64,000 nt of DNA from Nephromyces sp. MM_2019. Taxonomy: Eukaryota; Apicomplexa; Aconoidasida; Nephromycida. The stretch spans positions 37,192-101,191 of the forward strand of contig JADHZB010001847.1 of assembly GCA_015657535.1 (NCBI GenBank), read 5' to 3'. The notes under the pieces are model-generated. The model searched no databases and was not told the DNA's origin. It saw only the letters and a program-made list of their open reading frames with translations. Positions 13,302 through 25,600 of the stretch are shown one piece after another (the first letter of the stretch is position 1; each line of letters begins with the position of its first letter). Both the position numbers and the translations under genes were made by a program.

Positions 13302-13624
13302 TGAAAAAAAGAATCACATGTTGTTTTGCTGAAAACCTTTTGTTAATACTGCACTGATTTATTTTTATTAACACCTTTAAAAACAATTTAATTACTAATT
13401 CCATCTTCACTCATTTCTTATTTTGCCTTTGTCTCCTTAAAAACTTCTCGCCGGACACGTAATTAAGAGACGCTATCATTAACCCTATCATACTTATTTA
13501 GTAATAGAACCCAATTCTAATTTATCTACCAAAACAATCAATAGTTTTAGAGTACCTACACTTCATGTATAGAACCACTTTACTTACACTTTTCAAAACA
13601 TTTGATATTATCATAATTGAAAAC
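13302..13624. other. Short intergenic spacer
   Basis: 323 bases between the RAP stop and the LamG start on the same strand. No feature seen. Confidence 0.5.
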
Positions 13625-15341
13625 ATGTTTTGGAATAAAGATATCCTTATACTTATCTTAATATTTAATTTAAAACACGGGTTGAATTGGTGTTTAGAGT
13701 TTCCATTTAACTTTAAAACGTCAAATGATCTCTTCTCCAATTGCTTTGATTTAGGAAAAGGATTATGCTTAGGTAAATTAGAGCTTAAGATTATTCTTAT
13801 ATATGCTATGAATATTTGGCTTCATAAAATTAGCTGGAGACTCTTATTTTATTGGCAAATCTGCTTCTCAACTGGACTTAAGGGCCTGGTGGTCTTTTGA
13901 TGATATTTACCCTGTCGACAAAAGTGGAAAAGGAAATCATTTATTCGGTGAAATAACAGCTGGACCAGGACATAATGGTTAGAAGTAAATAGTTCATTTC
14001 CAATAGTAACACAAATCTATAAAGGCCATGGCTTTAGTGGAAGATTTCAATCATGTACTTTCCAATTTATTCAATAGCTTGGCACTTTAAATGCAACTGT
14101 CTAATTAGCTACTCAAGCTATAGCTTATGGGAGTGCATCTCTCTTAACTTCATCATTTTCAATGTAATATTCAAGCTTTAATTTACAAAATTCGAAACAA
14201 AAGCAACAACAGAAATTTATTTCTATATCTGCTGGAAGATTCGACAGGAAGATATAGAAATATAATCACAAAAGGGTAACTAGCCTATTAGCTCAGAATT
14301 TGGAAATCAAGTTTGCTTTTAGCTCAATAAGAGAGCCTAGTCCATCTATATTTCTTGAAGAAGATTCTAGAAAGCTATCAATAAGAGTTTTGACCAAAAA
14401 TAACAAGATTCAAGGAATGTCTACTTCTGGTTCCATTCCTTTGAGAAGGTGGACTCATATTTCAGGTTTATTGAATTTTAAAACTTCGTAGGATCTTCTA
14501 ATTAATCAAACTTATCAGTAACGGGGCATGCCGAAATGCTTTTGTGTAAAATAAATGTAAGTTTCCTATCTTTAATTATATTTAATACTTCAAAAAAAAA
14601 AAAGGGAATTAAAGATTCAGAGATAGTGAGACTTAAATTGTGCCATATAAGCTGATGCTAAAAATTTATAGAAATTTAAAAACACATTGAATGAAAATGT
14701 TGGGGGTATAATAATTGGGCAAGATAATTTGATTTCTGGATTTCATGTAAATTTGATGTTTACTATAAGCATGAGCTCGATAAGTAGAATTTAGGGTTAT
14801 CTAGATGAAATAAAAATATTTTCAACCGAATCAAAGGTTTAAAAAGTAAATATAAAAAAGGAATTTTAAAATAGCCATATTTCAGCAAAGTGGCATTACT
14901 AATTTGGACTTGTTAGCATTACCATCTGCAATAACTGGTATCTTATAATATTTAAAAAGAATAATAAGTGTAAATTAGCTGACCTAGGTCTTCATGATTA
15001 CAACTACTTTACAATCGGTTTCAAGTTTAAATTGAGCCCAAAATTAATATTTATATTCAGTTTTTCAGGCTGTGTGGACTGCAAATATGAAAAGATTAAA
15101 AGCTCCAAAGTTTGCAATGGGAACTCAAAGATGTGCCCACTAATAGAAGTTTATAAAGGTGGGTTACATTTAATGAGGATTAATGGTAAGAAATACTATA
15201 TAAAGCTGAATCTAGGAGCTCCATTTGTAACTATCAGGACTCCTAGAGCTGAACAAAGATGTTTGGCATTCTGATATTACTGAAAGTGATTTTGAAGAGA
15301 GCGAGACAAGAACTGCTATTTGTTGTTCTACTAACCTTTGA
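13625..15341 (+). CDS. Secreted LamG/concanavalin-like protein, 13 exons, 346 aa
   Basis: Exons: 13625-13772, 13834-13977, 14025-14054, 14109-14163, 14213-14275, 14323-14465, 14519-14556, 14672-14746, 14795-14836, 14886-14937, 14988-15017, 15069-15185, 15238-15341 (1041 nt). A signal peptide (MFWNKDILILILIF) is followed by a jelly-roll LamG-like domain at about 50-240: LDLRAWWSFDDIYPVDKSGK, FLYLLEDSTGRYRNIITKGS, SIPLRRWTHIS, GGIIIGQDN and GYLDEIKIF, in the usual strand order. A cysteine module follows (GCVDCKYEKIKSSKVC...MC), then an acidic tail. Such domains bind carbohydrate or protein ligands on extracellular proteins; comparable lectin-like domains occur in apicomplexan CCp/LCCL multi-domain proteins, but no LCCL domain is seen here. 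The donor at 14055 is GTAC type. Confidence 0.74.
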
Positions 15342-16475
15342 AAAACTCAACCCTACTGAAGTGATAACATTAAGAACTTTGATATTTATACTTGAAATCA
15401 GATACAAATATAAATTACTAGATTTTCATGTCTGTCAATAACTATAATTTATAAATTCTAATTCATTTTACGTTTTTCAATAGATAAACTAAACAATACG
15501 AAAAGTATAATTGAAGAACAATGGCCATAAATTTACATTATTAGTAATGATAAAATAAAATAAAGAGTTTGCTTAATGGTTATTTCTTTAAGTGCTGAAG
15601 TATGAATTCATAATCCTCACAAGATTTTATTTATTTATTTAAAAAAGTGATTATCAATGACACGAGCCCAAAATTGAGCCCAAAATCGAGTTTAAAGAAT
15701 ATTAACACCTTTTGATTAATTAGAATTAAAGTTAAGAAGAAAAACTTGACTATTATTCATTGATCAAACTAATTCATTCATAGAGAAACGTTTAACTTAT
15801 AAAAAAACCACAATTCGAGGAAGTTTGTTCATATTAATAAGAATTTTGAAGCCTATATAGTTTTATAAGAAAATTTTTCACAATATTTATAACATAAGCA
15901 ATTTTCAAATATGATTTAAAAATTAAAAAAGTAACTAAGCAAACAGCATTCAAATAGCAATTTCACAATGCTTTCGCTTCAGGGATGTTGAGACATAGTG
16001 TTACTAAACTAAAGTTTTATTTTATTTTTAATACTAGAAACTTTAAGCAGTTCTATACAAGCCATTCAAAGTCATACAATTTCACAACAGCTTGTTTCTT
16101 AGAAATTGTTATATTAGACTTGCCACATATATACATATTACACTGATAGCACTAGATTACTGATTTGGAAATTTTCGCTAGCTTTGTTTTCAAGTTCTAT
16201 TTACAACCCTTAACAAAAATTTGAGACACAGCATTAATATAACTAAAGCTTAATAAGCTTTGATCACGCAAAATAGTGGTCTAAGAGTTAAAAATTATGT
16301 ATGGGTTAATACACATCAGTTCCAACTTGAAATAATAAAACAAGAATATTTTGTATGCTAGTGGTATGCATATAAGACAATAGCAGCTCCTCGTTTTCTT
16401 CGTTATTGAAGTGAACCAAAAATTCGATATTATGTGTACTCTTGAATTCTATCTAATTAGTCATCTTAGTGAATA
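15342..16475. other. Intergenic spacer, 1.1 kb
   Basis: AT-rich, same-strand spacer. No exon or repeat supported. Confidence 0.5.
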
Positions 16476-18850
16476 ATGTCATCACCTAATGGACAACATA
16501 AGCCCATATTGATAACCCAAATCAATACTGGGGATCCTATCCTTTGGTTGGATATAAACGAAAAAGGATGCTTATCAGGATCAAGTCTCGGGAGAGTATA
16601 CTTCTACTCCTTTTTACACAATGAGACTGTCCCATCAGAATCAGATAAAACCGTCTCTTTGATAAGTAAACCAAATAAACCTCCCTTATCTTATCTTAGT
16701 AAACTCTTTAATAATTCTAATATAAAGGCATCAGATACACACTCACAGAATCCCATTAGCTCTAACAAATCTGAAAATAATGGAGATAGACCAAGTGACA
16801 CCTGGAGTGAAATTGTTGAACCAGAAAAACCTGAAGAAATAATTAATAAACATGATACCAGTAATATGGATAGCATCGATTCTACACTAACCCAAGACTC
16901 AGATAACCTAGGTGCTAGGCTAAGAGTTAAGGAGCCACCTTCTGAATCACAAAGCCTTAACTCTAAAAGAAATCTTATACTGAATGATAGGACTGATCTA
17001 CCAGTTAAATTTGTCTACTTAACTAGTGAATTTGCATTTGTCATCCTGGAAAATGCACAGTATTTTAAATGGAATTTGAGAACTATGAACTGTGAAAATG
17101 TACCACTAACTGACTGGAAAATCTTCGCTTTCCCAAAAGAGCTTCTAATCCATAAAAGCTCTGTTCTTATTGCCAGCACCAGAAATTCTTTTAGACTCAA
17201 CCTAGATAATGGAGAGCATCAGCCTGTTGACTTTACCTTATTTGATGCCAAGCTTGTCCCAATTGATTACAATTATGACTATGTACTGTAAGTTAATAAT
17301 CTGTCCCTGAAACATAAATATTCTTCATTTAATACTTAGAGGAAATACCTTGATAAAAAACTTACCATAATTAGCACGAATTAATATTTATGACTCTTTA
17401 AAGCCTAATTACTCCTTACAAATTTGTTTTAAATACAAGGTATTTTATAAAATATTAAGTTACAATTTAAACACTTTTTAAAAGCATATTTCTGATTCAT
17501 AACAAATCTAATAGGGGCTACTCAACAGAAGTTTACTTCTTGCTCTGAAACACATACAATGTTGACAAATTTTCAGGTCTATTTTAAGAACTTATCGTAA
17601 TGAGTTCAATGTCAACATACGAGGGGTTAATATTGTGAAGCCTATAAAAACTATAGAGTAAGCTCCTACCAGTTTTCTAACTAAAATAAACGTATTTCCT
17701 TAAGTGAATATGACAGGATTAAAGATTCTATAGCTATTAATATACCCGAGAAGCCATTTGTAACCACAGCTTGCTTCTGGGTAATCATAACTAGATTTAA
17801 CTCTAGTCAAACGCTCTGTCTTGAAAAAGAATTTACCACTTTTACGTTACTCTTGTTAAACAGGCACCTTCACGATTTATTTTAATAATCCGTTCCACTA
17901 TTATTAGAGTGTACAACTACAACAAGGATTCAATTTTAGACTTCGTAAGTTAACATTAAAATACACCTTTTAAATTTGTAGTCAACAGACCCTTTGATAA
18001 AACTTTCAAAGTACAATTGTTATTGCATTTGGTTTGAACTATTTAAACAAATTATATCTCAAGTATCTACATACCCTTTGAGATTCGCATATTGTATTAT
18101 TTTAAATTCCTATAGATAGTTGTGATGCTAAATCACTAAATCCAAAATAATACACCTCTGACTTATTATCTTTATCAACTACCATTGATATAACTATGTC
18201 TTATTAGTCTTGTATAAGAGACCAACTACTTTAAATTTAAACTTTTAACTATAGCTTTCAGAATTTTTACTTTCACAATTAATTTTTTATAAAATTCAGA
18301 AGAAACACACAGGGCATAAAAAAGACATTGTTGCAATCGATGCTAGTAACCCTAAATATTTTCTCACAATATCCAAGGACCAAACACTCAAAGTTTGGAC
18401 TTCTTCTTCTAAAAAATTCTTGTATTCATTATCCATTAAACCAGCTTTATTTGATGCAGGTAATGATCAATTTATATATTTTTTATTATTATTGTAAGAT
18501 ATGATATTAGGATTAAAAAAGAATCCACTATCTCTTGTAATTGAGAATCTATTTTATTTTAAGGTTGGCCATATTTTTTAAAAAGTTATGGGAAAAAGGT
18601 AACCTTTTCATCTGACAAGGTAAATTATTGAATTATTTCACATACACTTCATTCAATAGAAGATATTAACACTTTAAAACAAAATTCTACATACCAAAGC
18701 ACTCCCAAAATTGAAATTTAACTATATTCTAAATACTGTTTTAAACTTTTCGAAATCCCACTTAAAAGAGAATCGCGAAAAAATACACAAAATTTATTCC
18801 CAAAATTTTCAACTCAGGGAGTTTACATAACGGATTTGGTGATTTCATAA
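16476..18850 (+). CDS. WD40-repeat protein, 7 exons, 428 aa
   Basis: Exons: 16476-17287, 17577-17657, 17717-17780, 17864-17944, 18300-18459, 18564-18619, 18818-18850 (1287 nt, in frame). WD-type blades are visible at the N-terminus (GDPILWLDINEKGCLSGSS then GRVYFYSF), in exon 4 (FILIIRSTIIRVYNYN), and most clearly in exon 5: HTGHKKDIVAID, YFLTISKDQTLKVWTSS, with the GH and W-D spacing of a canonical repeat. Blades are divergent and a long Ser/Asn-rich acidic insert (about 60-160) splits the first two. WD propellers are interaction platforms, so no specific role follows. The last two exons are short and less certain; the stop chosen is at 18848-18850. Confidence 0.68.
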
Positions 18851-19428
18851 TATTAACAGTTTTTGCCATGCATCCTACCCTTCAATGGCTTATAAAACCT
18901 GTAATGTAATTTTCATGATAATTAAGTATTATAAAAAAGATGAGCACTTATTCAAAATTATTAATCGAATTAAAATATGAATAAAAATAGAATAGATACA
19001 TAATCATTTAGACCTAATAGCACCTATTCAATACTTCAGTTTTAAAAAGACCTATTACGATCAAATCTTCATATTTGTGGAATTTTCAAAAATAAATAAT
19101 CTCTTAAAGCAAATCATTGAATTTTTTTTTTAAATTATAAATTAAAAAAACACTAAACCCATTCTATAGGGAATGGTGGCTTTGGCATTTAGAATGAAGA
19201 TTTAGTTATGTTACATTGAAAATTTTTATTTTGAAATTTTAAGCTGTTAGAAATTAGTAATTATAATATAACATTAACTTTTTATATTGAAAAAATGCTA
19301 TCGTATTGATACAAGATGGAGTGCAATATAGTAAAAAGTCTTTTTGTGATTAGGTGTATTCGTATACCCCCATAAACCTTTTTAGCTAGATGTGTGTAAG
19401 TTAAAGTATGACTGTGCATTTAATTCTT
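18851..19428. other. Convergent intergenic region
   Basis: Between the 3' ends of the WD40 and YIF1 genes. Only UTR-like AT-rich DNA seen. Confidence 0.5.
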
Positions 19429-20595
19429 TCAATTCGGGCTTGGTGGCATGAGGGACCAGCAAACTGGGAATTGCAGTAGTCCAAAAAATAGTCCAATAAA
19501 CAATCTTACACGATTCTTGTTTGATGCGTTTGTCAAAGAATTTGATTCATGATGAGATTTGGAGTGAATACTTAAGAAAAAGGCCATCTCGATAGCGTAG
19601 CAGATTGTAAAATAATTTATTATGATAATATAAATGAGATATGGTTGAATAAATGAATTATTTTGCTCTTCTAGATGTACATTTTCTGTTGTGGACTTTT
19701 TATCACTTTTAAAAACTAGTCCTAGACCAGTTATCAAAGCAAGATGCACAAACTTGTAGCCACAAAAGGCCAGTGTGTCAAACGTGTTAATATATGAATT
19801 CTTTGCAAGATAAAAAGAAACCTTAATTAAGATTGCTTCAATGGCTATAATAGTAATGGAATAAGTTGCTTGATTTCCAAGTACATCTGGTTTAAATTCA
19901 TTGGAGGTGCCTTTTGCCATCCCAAAGAGCAGGGTGTAAGTAATTAGTGCCATCAAAGGTATATAGAAATCAAGGGTAAATTGTGCTTGTGTTTCAGGCC
20001 TTTCAATAATGGTTTTTGAAATGGTTAATGGGTAATCGGAACTTGAATTTGATGAGTTGCTATAGTTAAAAGTCTTGAGGATAGTATGGAATGGAAAAAG
20101 TAAGAATCCTAATCGGTTAAGAACATATCTATGACTAACATTAAAGTAATGTTTTAAGATGCTTATAGCGCCCGGGAAGTATGATTGTATATTGAAAGGT
20201 AGGGGTTCATTTGTGATCATAGAGCCTATTATAGTTTTTGCTACTGGATTTCTTATAATATCTTCTATATCTTTAAATTGTTTATTTATCGGGGGGGGTT
20301 GTGGAGGAGCTATTTTGTTTTGATGAGGTGGATTGTTGTAGATATATGAAGAGCGATTAATGGGTTGTTGAGGTTCACTTTGACTTGAGCTAGGATTGTA
20401 ACTCAAACTTGGTTTTGATTGAACTTCATGATTGGTAGCTGATCTTTGCTGTGAAAATTGTTGAATGGGTGTGTTCCAAGCATTTGATTCAGGATGTGAG
20501 GTAGTTTGCGGAATTGAGCTCATACTCATTCCACTATTGCTTGGGTCTGAATCCGCTTTGTAAGATGACATTGGGAGTGGTTTACGAAGTTGCAT
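19429..20595 (-). CDS. YIF1: YIF1 family ER-Golgi membrane protein, intronless, 388 aa
   Basis: A single open frame from ATG at 20595 to the stop at 19429, unlike its intron-rich neighbours. YIF1 partners YIP1 and Rab GTPases in COPII vesicle traffic between ER and Golgi. The cytosolic N-terminal 130 residues are Ser, Gln and Pro-rich. The conserved part starts with NPVAKTIIGSMITNEPLP, then VSHRYVLNRLGFLLFPF, then the diagnostic FYIPLMALITYTLLFGMAKG, FKPDVLGNQATYSI and DTLAFCGYKFVHL. About five hydrophobic segments follow, ending near the C-terminus (GLFFGLLQFPVCWSLMPP). Length and motif order match the family. Confidence 0.93.
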   Translation of the reverse strand: MQLRKPLPMSSYKADSDPSNSGMSMSSIPQTTSHPESNAWNTPIQQFSQQRSATNHEVQSKPSLSYNPSSSQSEPQQPINRSSYIYNNPPHQNKIAPPQPPPINKQFKDIEDIIRNPVAKTIIGSMITNEPLPFNIQSYFPGAISILKHYFNVSHRYVLNRLGFLLFPFHTILKTFNYSNSSNSSSDYPLTISKTIIERPETQAQFTLDFYIPLMALITYTLLFGMAKGTSNEFKPDVLGNQATYSITIIAIEAILIKVSFYLAKNSYINTFDTLAFCGYKFVHLALITGLGLVFKSDKKSTTENVHLEEQNNSFIQPYLIYIIIINYFTICYAIEMAFFLSIHSKSHHESNSLTNASNKNRVRLFIGLFFGLLQFPVCWSLMPPSPN

Positions 20596-22611
20596 TTTTC
20601 TGATAATCTGTTTTGATACGATTCTCTTTAGATGTTTAAAAGATTTCTATTTGTGAAGTAATTTAATTCAATTTTAAAACTCAAGTTTATTGAATCAATT
20701 CTGATATTTGTTCCTAAAAGAATATCTAGTTTAATTCAAACGCATCATAGCCTGAGACACTTTCTTGTGGAATTATTTTAAGATATGTAGAGGAGCATAT
20801 AATATTGAGTTACATGAGATTTTTAATTTTGATCAAAATAAATTCTTCTTATTTTAATGTAAGTATTCAAGGTGAATCAAAACTTATAAATTTCAATATA
20901 TGGTGCATATTCGAAGGTATGGGGTCATTTATTAGGGTCAATGACAGTTAATTTCACATATGTTATGGTTGGGTATAAGTAAATATATTTATTTTGGGAA
21001 TTAAAAAGTTGGTAATCTTTGCTCAAATGGTATAGGAACTACAAAATAAAAAGATATCTTGAAGGAATAAGACATTCAAAACTTTTTTTATCAATTTACA
21101 TTATAATCAAATTTATCATATTCGCCAAATTAATTAACGACTTCAGGTGACATCGTTGTTAAAAGCATTAACATGACTTAAAGGCAGATGAGATCAAATA
21201 AAAACAATAATTGGGGTTTTAGAGTTTGTTGAATCTACTAACATGATATTTTACTAAAACAAGGTAATATAATTTAGCTATAACAGAGAATGGAACAAAC
21301 AAAACGAAAGAATTTTTGATAATTTTAGAGAAAATTGAGGAATGAAATTTATAAACCAAATAGCTCTACAACTTGTAACCCATGATATGTACTAACCAGC
21401 TACATCTAATAGACTTATGCTTGTTTTAGATATAATTAGCTCAATAAAATAAATGTTAAACTAGTTTCTTTTATGTGTTCCCTATTTACAACAAACTTGT
21501 GCTCTATTTTGTATTTGTATAGGTTGATATATTTCTAACATCTTTTTTTACTAATTAGGATCAAGGCTTTAAAGGTATCATTTTATATGAATCTTTGTTT
21601 TTTTGATGCTATGTTAGCTTTGAGATTTTACATTTCTTTAGAAAATTTTAAACTAGGCACACATTTGAACGAAAAAAGTCTCATGTATTTAGTTTTTAAC
21701 CCTAAATCAAATCAGCTTTATAAACATTTTTAAAAATCTGAACTTTGAATTGCTTTTAAAATAGCAAATTGGAATGATCACTTGACTTGTAATTTTTTTT
21801 GTCTAAACGTAAAGTGTATCAAATTATCTAACAATAAAGATTCATAAATCTCGAAACATGTTACATTTAAAATCTAAGTATTCCACTAACCATACTCACT
21901 CATATGCTAACTTATAAACACTCGTGAGGCATAAACATATGACTCTCCATATACACGCACACGACCAATAATTCTATCCCAAAAGTATTGATAAATTACA
22001 ATATTCAAGTAAATTACTATACAATCTCAGAAATTTAAATAAGATTTAATTACTCATGTGTGCTTGATAAAATCTTAGGGTGAATCAATAGAAAAATTTA
22101 TAACTATTCTGTTTAATATAACTCAAAATCAAACAAAAAGGGCATAACACTCGGTTTTAGGAGTTTTATTTTACCAAATTATTTGTGTAACAAATACATT
22201 CATATATAAGCTTATATAGCACAAGGCTTGGAGAAAATTTTGAAACTGTTTTAAATGGCATAAATTCTTATAAATCTCTCATTAACTGATTGAGCTCAAG
22301 AATATTATTAATTAACAATCTATTCTATTTATAAAACGCACATACAAGCACATTTTCAAGAGTGACAATAAATTATGTTCAAGTTAATTAAATATAAAGT
22401 CAAACTGTAATATAACTTAAGTACATCACCTTTGTGAATTCTCATGCAAATTCGTGAATAGTTTCTAAGTTTCAAAAGTTTGAGAAAAAAGTGGTTTTAT
22501 TGGTAGAATGTGTAATTTAGATAAAATGTCTTAGAATAGGGAGGCAATATATACCTAAAATTCCTGTAATCATTTTAACCCATTTTGAAAGACTATCTTA
22601 TTTAATGTGTT
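20596..22611. other. Intergenic region, 2.0 kb
   Basis: Upstream of YIF1 and downstream of FCP1, both minus strand. AT-rich, no exon chain seen. Confidence 0.5.
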
Positions 22612-25600
22612 TTAGAATGTATCCCAAAAATCACCCCAAACAGAGTCTACATTTGAGTCTTGGTCTTCATCTACATTATTTGCATCTGTTAAGTAGTCAA
22701 TTTTCTTTGCTATATGTTCAATGTTGTCCGAATCCATGTGATCCTTACTTGAAAAGGGTCGCTTATCAGGTACATGCTGAATTTTCTCCTCTGTGTTATT
22801 TAGAGAGTTATTTAGCAGTATGCTTCTATCATAGTTAGTCTTGGTCCCTATTATATTGTGGTTTAGTCGCTTGCTAGGAATAGCTAATATTTCATTCCTA
22901 ATGATCCGTTTGGCTATTTCATCAAAGTAATCTGAAAGGGTATATATTATAGTAATTTTAAGTATTTATGATGAAAGAAAATAAAGTTAGGTCATGTGTA
23001 AAGTTTAAAGCAGAGTGAAAATTTTTTACAAAGTTAAATAGTGCATAATTTTTATGGAAGCTTGCAAAACTTTTACTTTTCTCAATGATCTCTTGATTGG
23101 CTTCCCATGTTGAGAAATATTTGCCATAATTTCTGTTGAACTCATACTGAAAATCGCTTGGGCGCCTTCAAAGCAAATTTATAAGTATATATATAGTGTA
23201 TTTTTTTCCTGCTTGAATTGGTCTTATAAATTAGATTTAAGCATTGTATTCGCCAACCATATGGCTTGCATGCGTGGAGATATTAATTTATTCAATATTG
23301 AAAATATAAGATAAACAAGTATAAAAGTTTCATATGAATTACCTCCAAGTGTATATACCATACTCAAACCACATTGGAGATACCTGAAGAAAGTGTAATT
23401 AAAGCATTATCTATAATTCTTGCATATATTTTTATATTTATTAGCTTACATGTTTTATTTTTTCTAATCCTTCTAGAGGGAGGGAGGAGTGAAAAGGAAA
23501 GATTTAAATATCGAAAATATAGTATGTAGCTATTTGTGTATAGAGCTTGACAACAGTAAGCATAATTTTAATGGCAGTAAAATAGGGTTAGATATGTCGA
23601 TAGATTTCATCGATTGAGATCTTTTAAAAAGTGATGAAGTAATCTATGTAACTCTTATACTTACTGTAGGGGGTTGAATCTGATAGATTGATCAAATGGG
23701 TGAAAGGTTTGCAATTATAATCGTTTTTAAATTCTGATAGAGTGAAGAGAATATCCGATGGTAAGCAATCGAAACTAGAAGGATAAATCTTAATTTGACA
23801 GCCTATAAAGCGAGCAATATTTTGCGTGTGTAGGATCGCATATTTCTCTTAGTGTATCTAGTTTTAAAAAGTCAAACCGGTACCTTTGAAAACTGTTTCC
23901 CTCATATGATTCATAATACGAACAACATCAGGGATAACAGACAAATTATTGTGTGGATATGGATGTAGAGACCCAATATGTCTGATCTCAAAGAATATGT
24001 GATGAATAGTGTTGAGTATCTCAGCAAGATAGGGCAACTGCCTATCAAACTCTTTATACTGTTTCTTGATGGCTGGTATAAGAGGTGCTTGGAACTCAAG
24101 GTCGCTCTCTAGAGCCTAATTTAGACAACATTTATGTATCATGATTTTGTCAAGGATGATAAGTCACATTTCCTTGACAGTGACAGTCTATATGTCGAGT
24201 TTCAGTCTACATGACTTATAATTTTGTTGTTGGGAATTCAACAATGAGTTGAGTGAGATTAAACAGTTCAATTACAATGTATATACTAATCATCCAAACC
24301 TGGTATGTTTGAAGTTCAGAAAAATCTTCTTCACATTTGTTGTATTTAGTCCTTAAGAAAGATTAAAATATAAGTTTGTGTAATTATTTTAAATCAAATA
24401 TCTCTTTTTTAATCACCCAGCGTTGTTGGAAATCGAGAAATCTTTTAAGTAGTAATCGTCTGTGGATAGAAGACTCAGTGTTGATCTTATATTCATTGGC
24501 TGATCTAGTCCTTTTTGGAGAATGAAATTTCTTACTGTATATGTAAAAGTTAAAACAAGTTGTACTAGAAACATAGTAATTGGTAGAATTGAGTAAATCT
24601 AAGTACGTGAATTAAGCAGTCTATATGTAATGAAGGTCTTATAGATGGATCATATGCAGCTTTTATATTTAAGCTTTTATCAAATATCTTAAATTTCTTG
24701 ATGAATTTTAGGATTTATGTTTTTGAATAATAGTGGTGATCAAAGTACATATATAATGAATAAATTATGATTTTACTTCTTATATTTTGGGTGTGCAATA
24801 CCTGAAGGTGAGTGTAGATGTGAATAGGATTGCACCATAGCGTTGGTTCTAGTCAAATAATGGGAAGAAACCTGGCTATTATCGAATGAGCGTAGCATCG
24901 GGAAATAATAGTAGCCATGAACCTAAATTTGAAAGCAATTGAAAGGATAATTAGCCTAATAAACATTTAAAGATGTATAGATTGTGTAGTAACCTTGATA
25001 CAAGCACTATCATATGACCAGACCATCTCACTATCATCCGCAATGATAACCATTTTTTTTGAAAATGGTAATATCCTCTCGATTGATTTTAGCCCATCTG
25101 GGCACTCCGTTCTGGGTTATAAAAAAGGATTTATTTAATGAGAGTAAATAGTGCTATCATATTATGGCGTAATAATGTGAACCTTATGTGATTTAAAATA
25201 TTTGGCACCAAAAATATTTTGTGGATATATCCCTAAATTTTTTTATGTTTCATAAATCTACACTATAGAGTTCGAATTCTACAGCTAAATTCCTTGTATT
25301 ATATCCTACAGGTAAGTGGTCAATTATTTAATCAAATATCCCTTCATTTCTCATATAACTTTACCTTGTAAATACCCTATTCCCGAAGAATTTGCGTTTT
25401 GGGTCCAAGAGGCGAAGGGACTGAATTTTGTTATGCTATATGGGTGAACATTTTTTGTAAAACAATTTTATCTTACCGTGATTGCATGTTCTTCTGTAGC
25501 CATAGTATATAAATATAGCTCAAATTTTTGATAGACGTCGCTAGATGAAACGAAATGTATAATTATATTTTATTTATATTATAAAGTTCAAGTTACAAAG

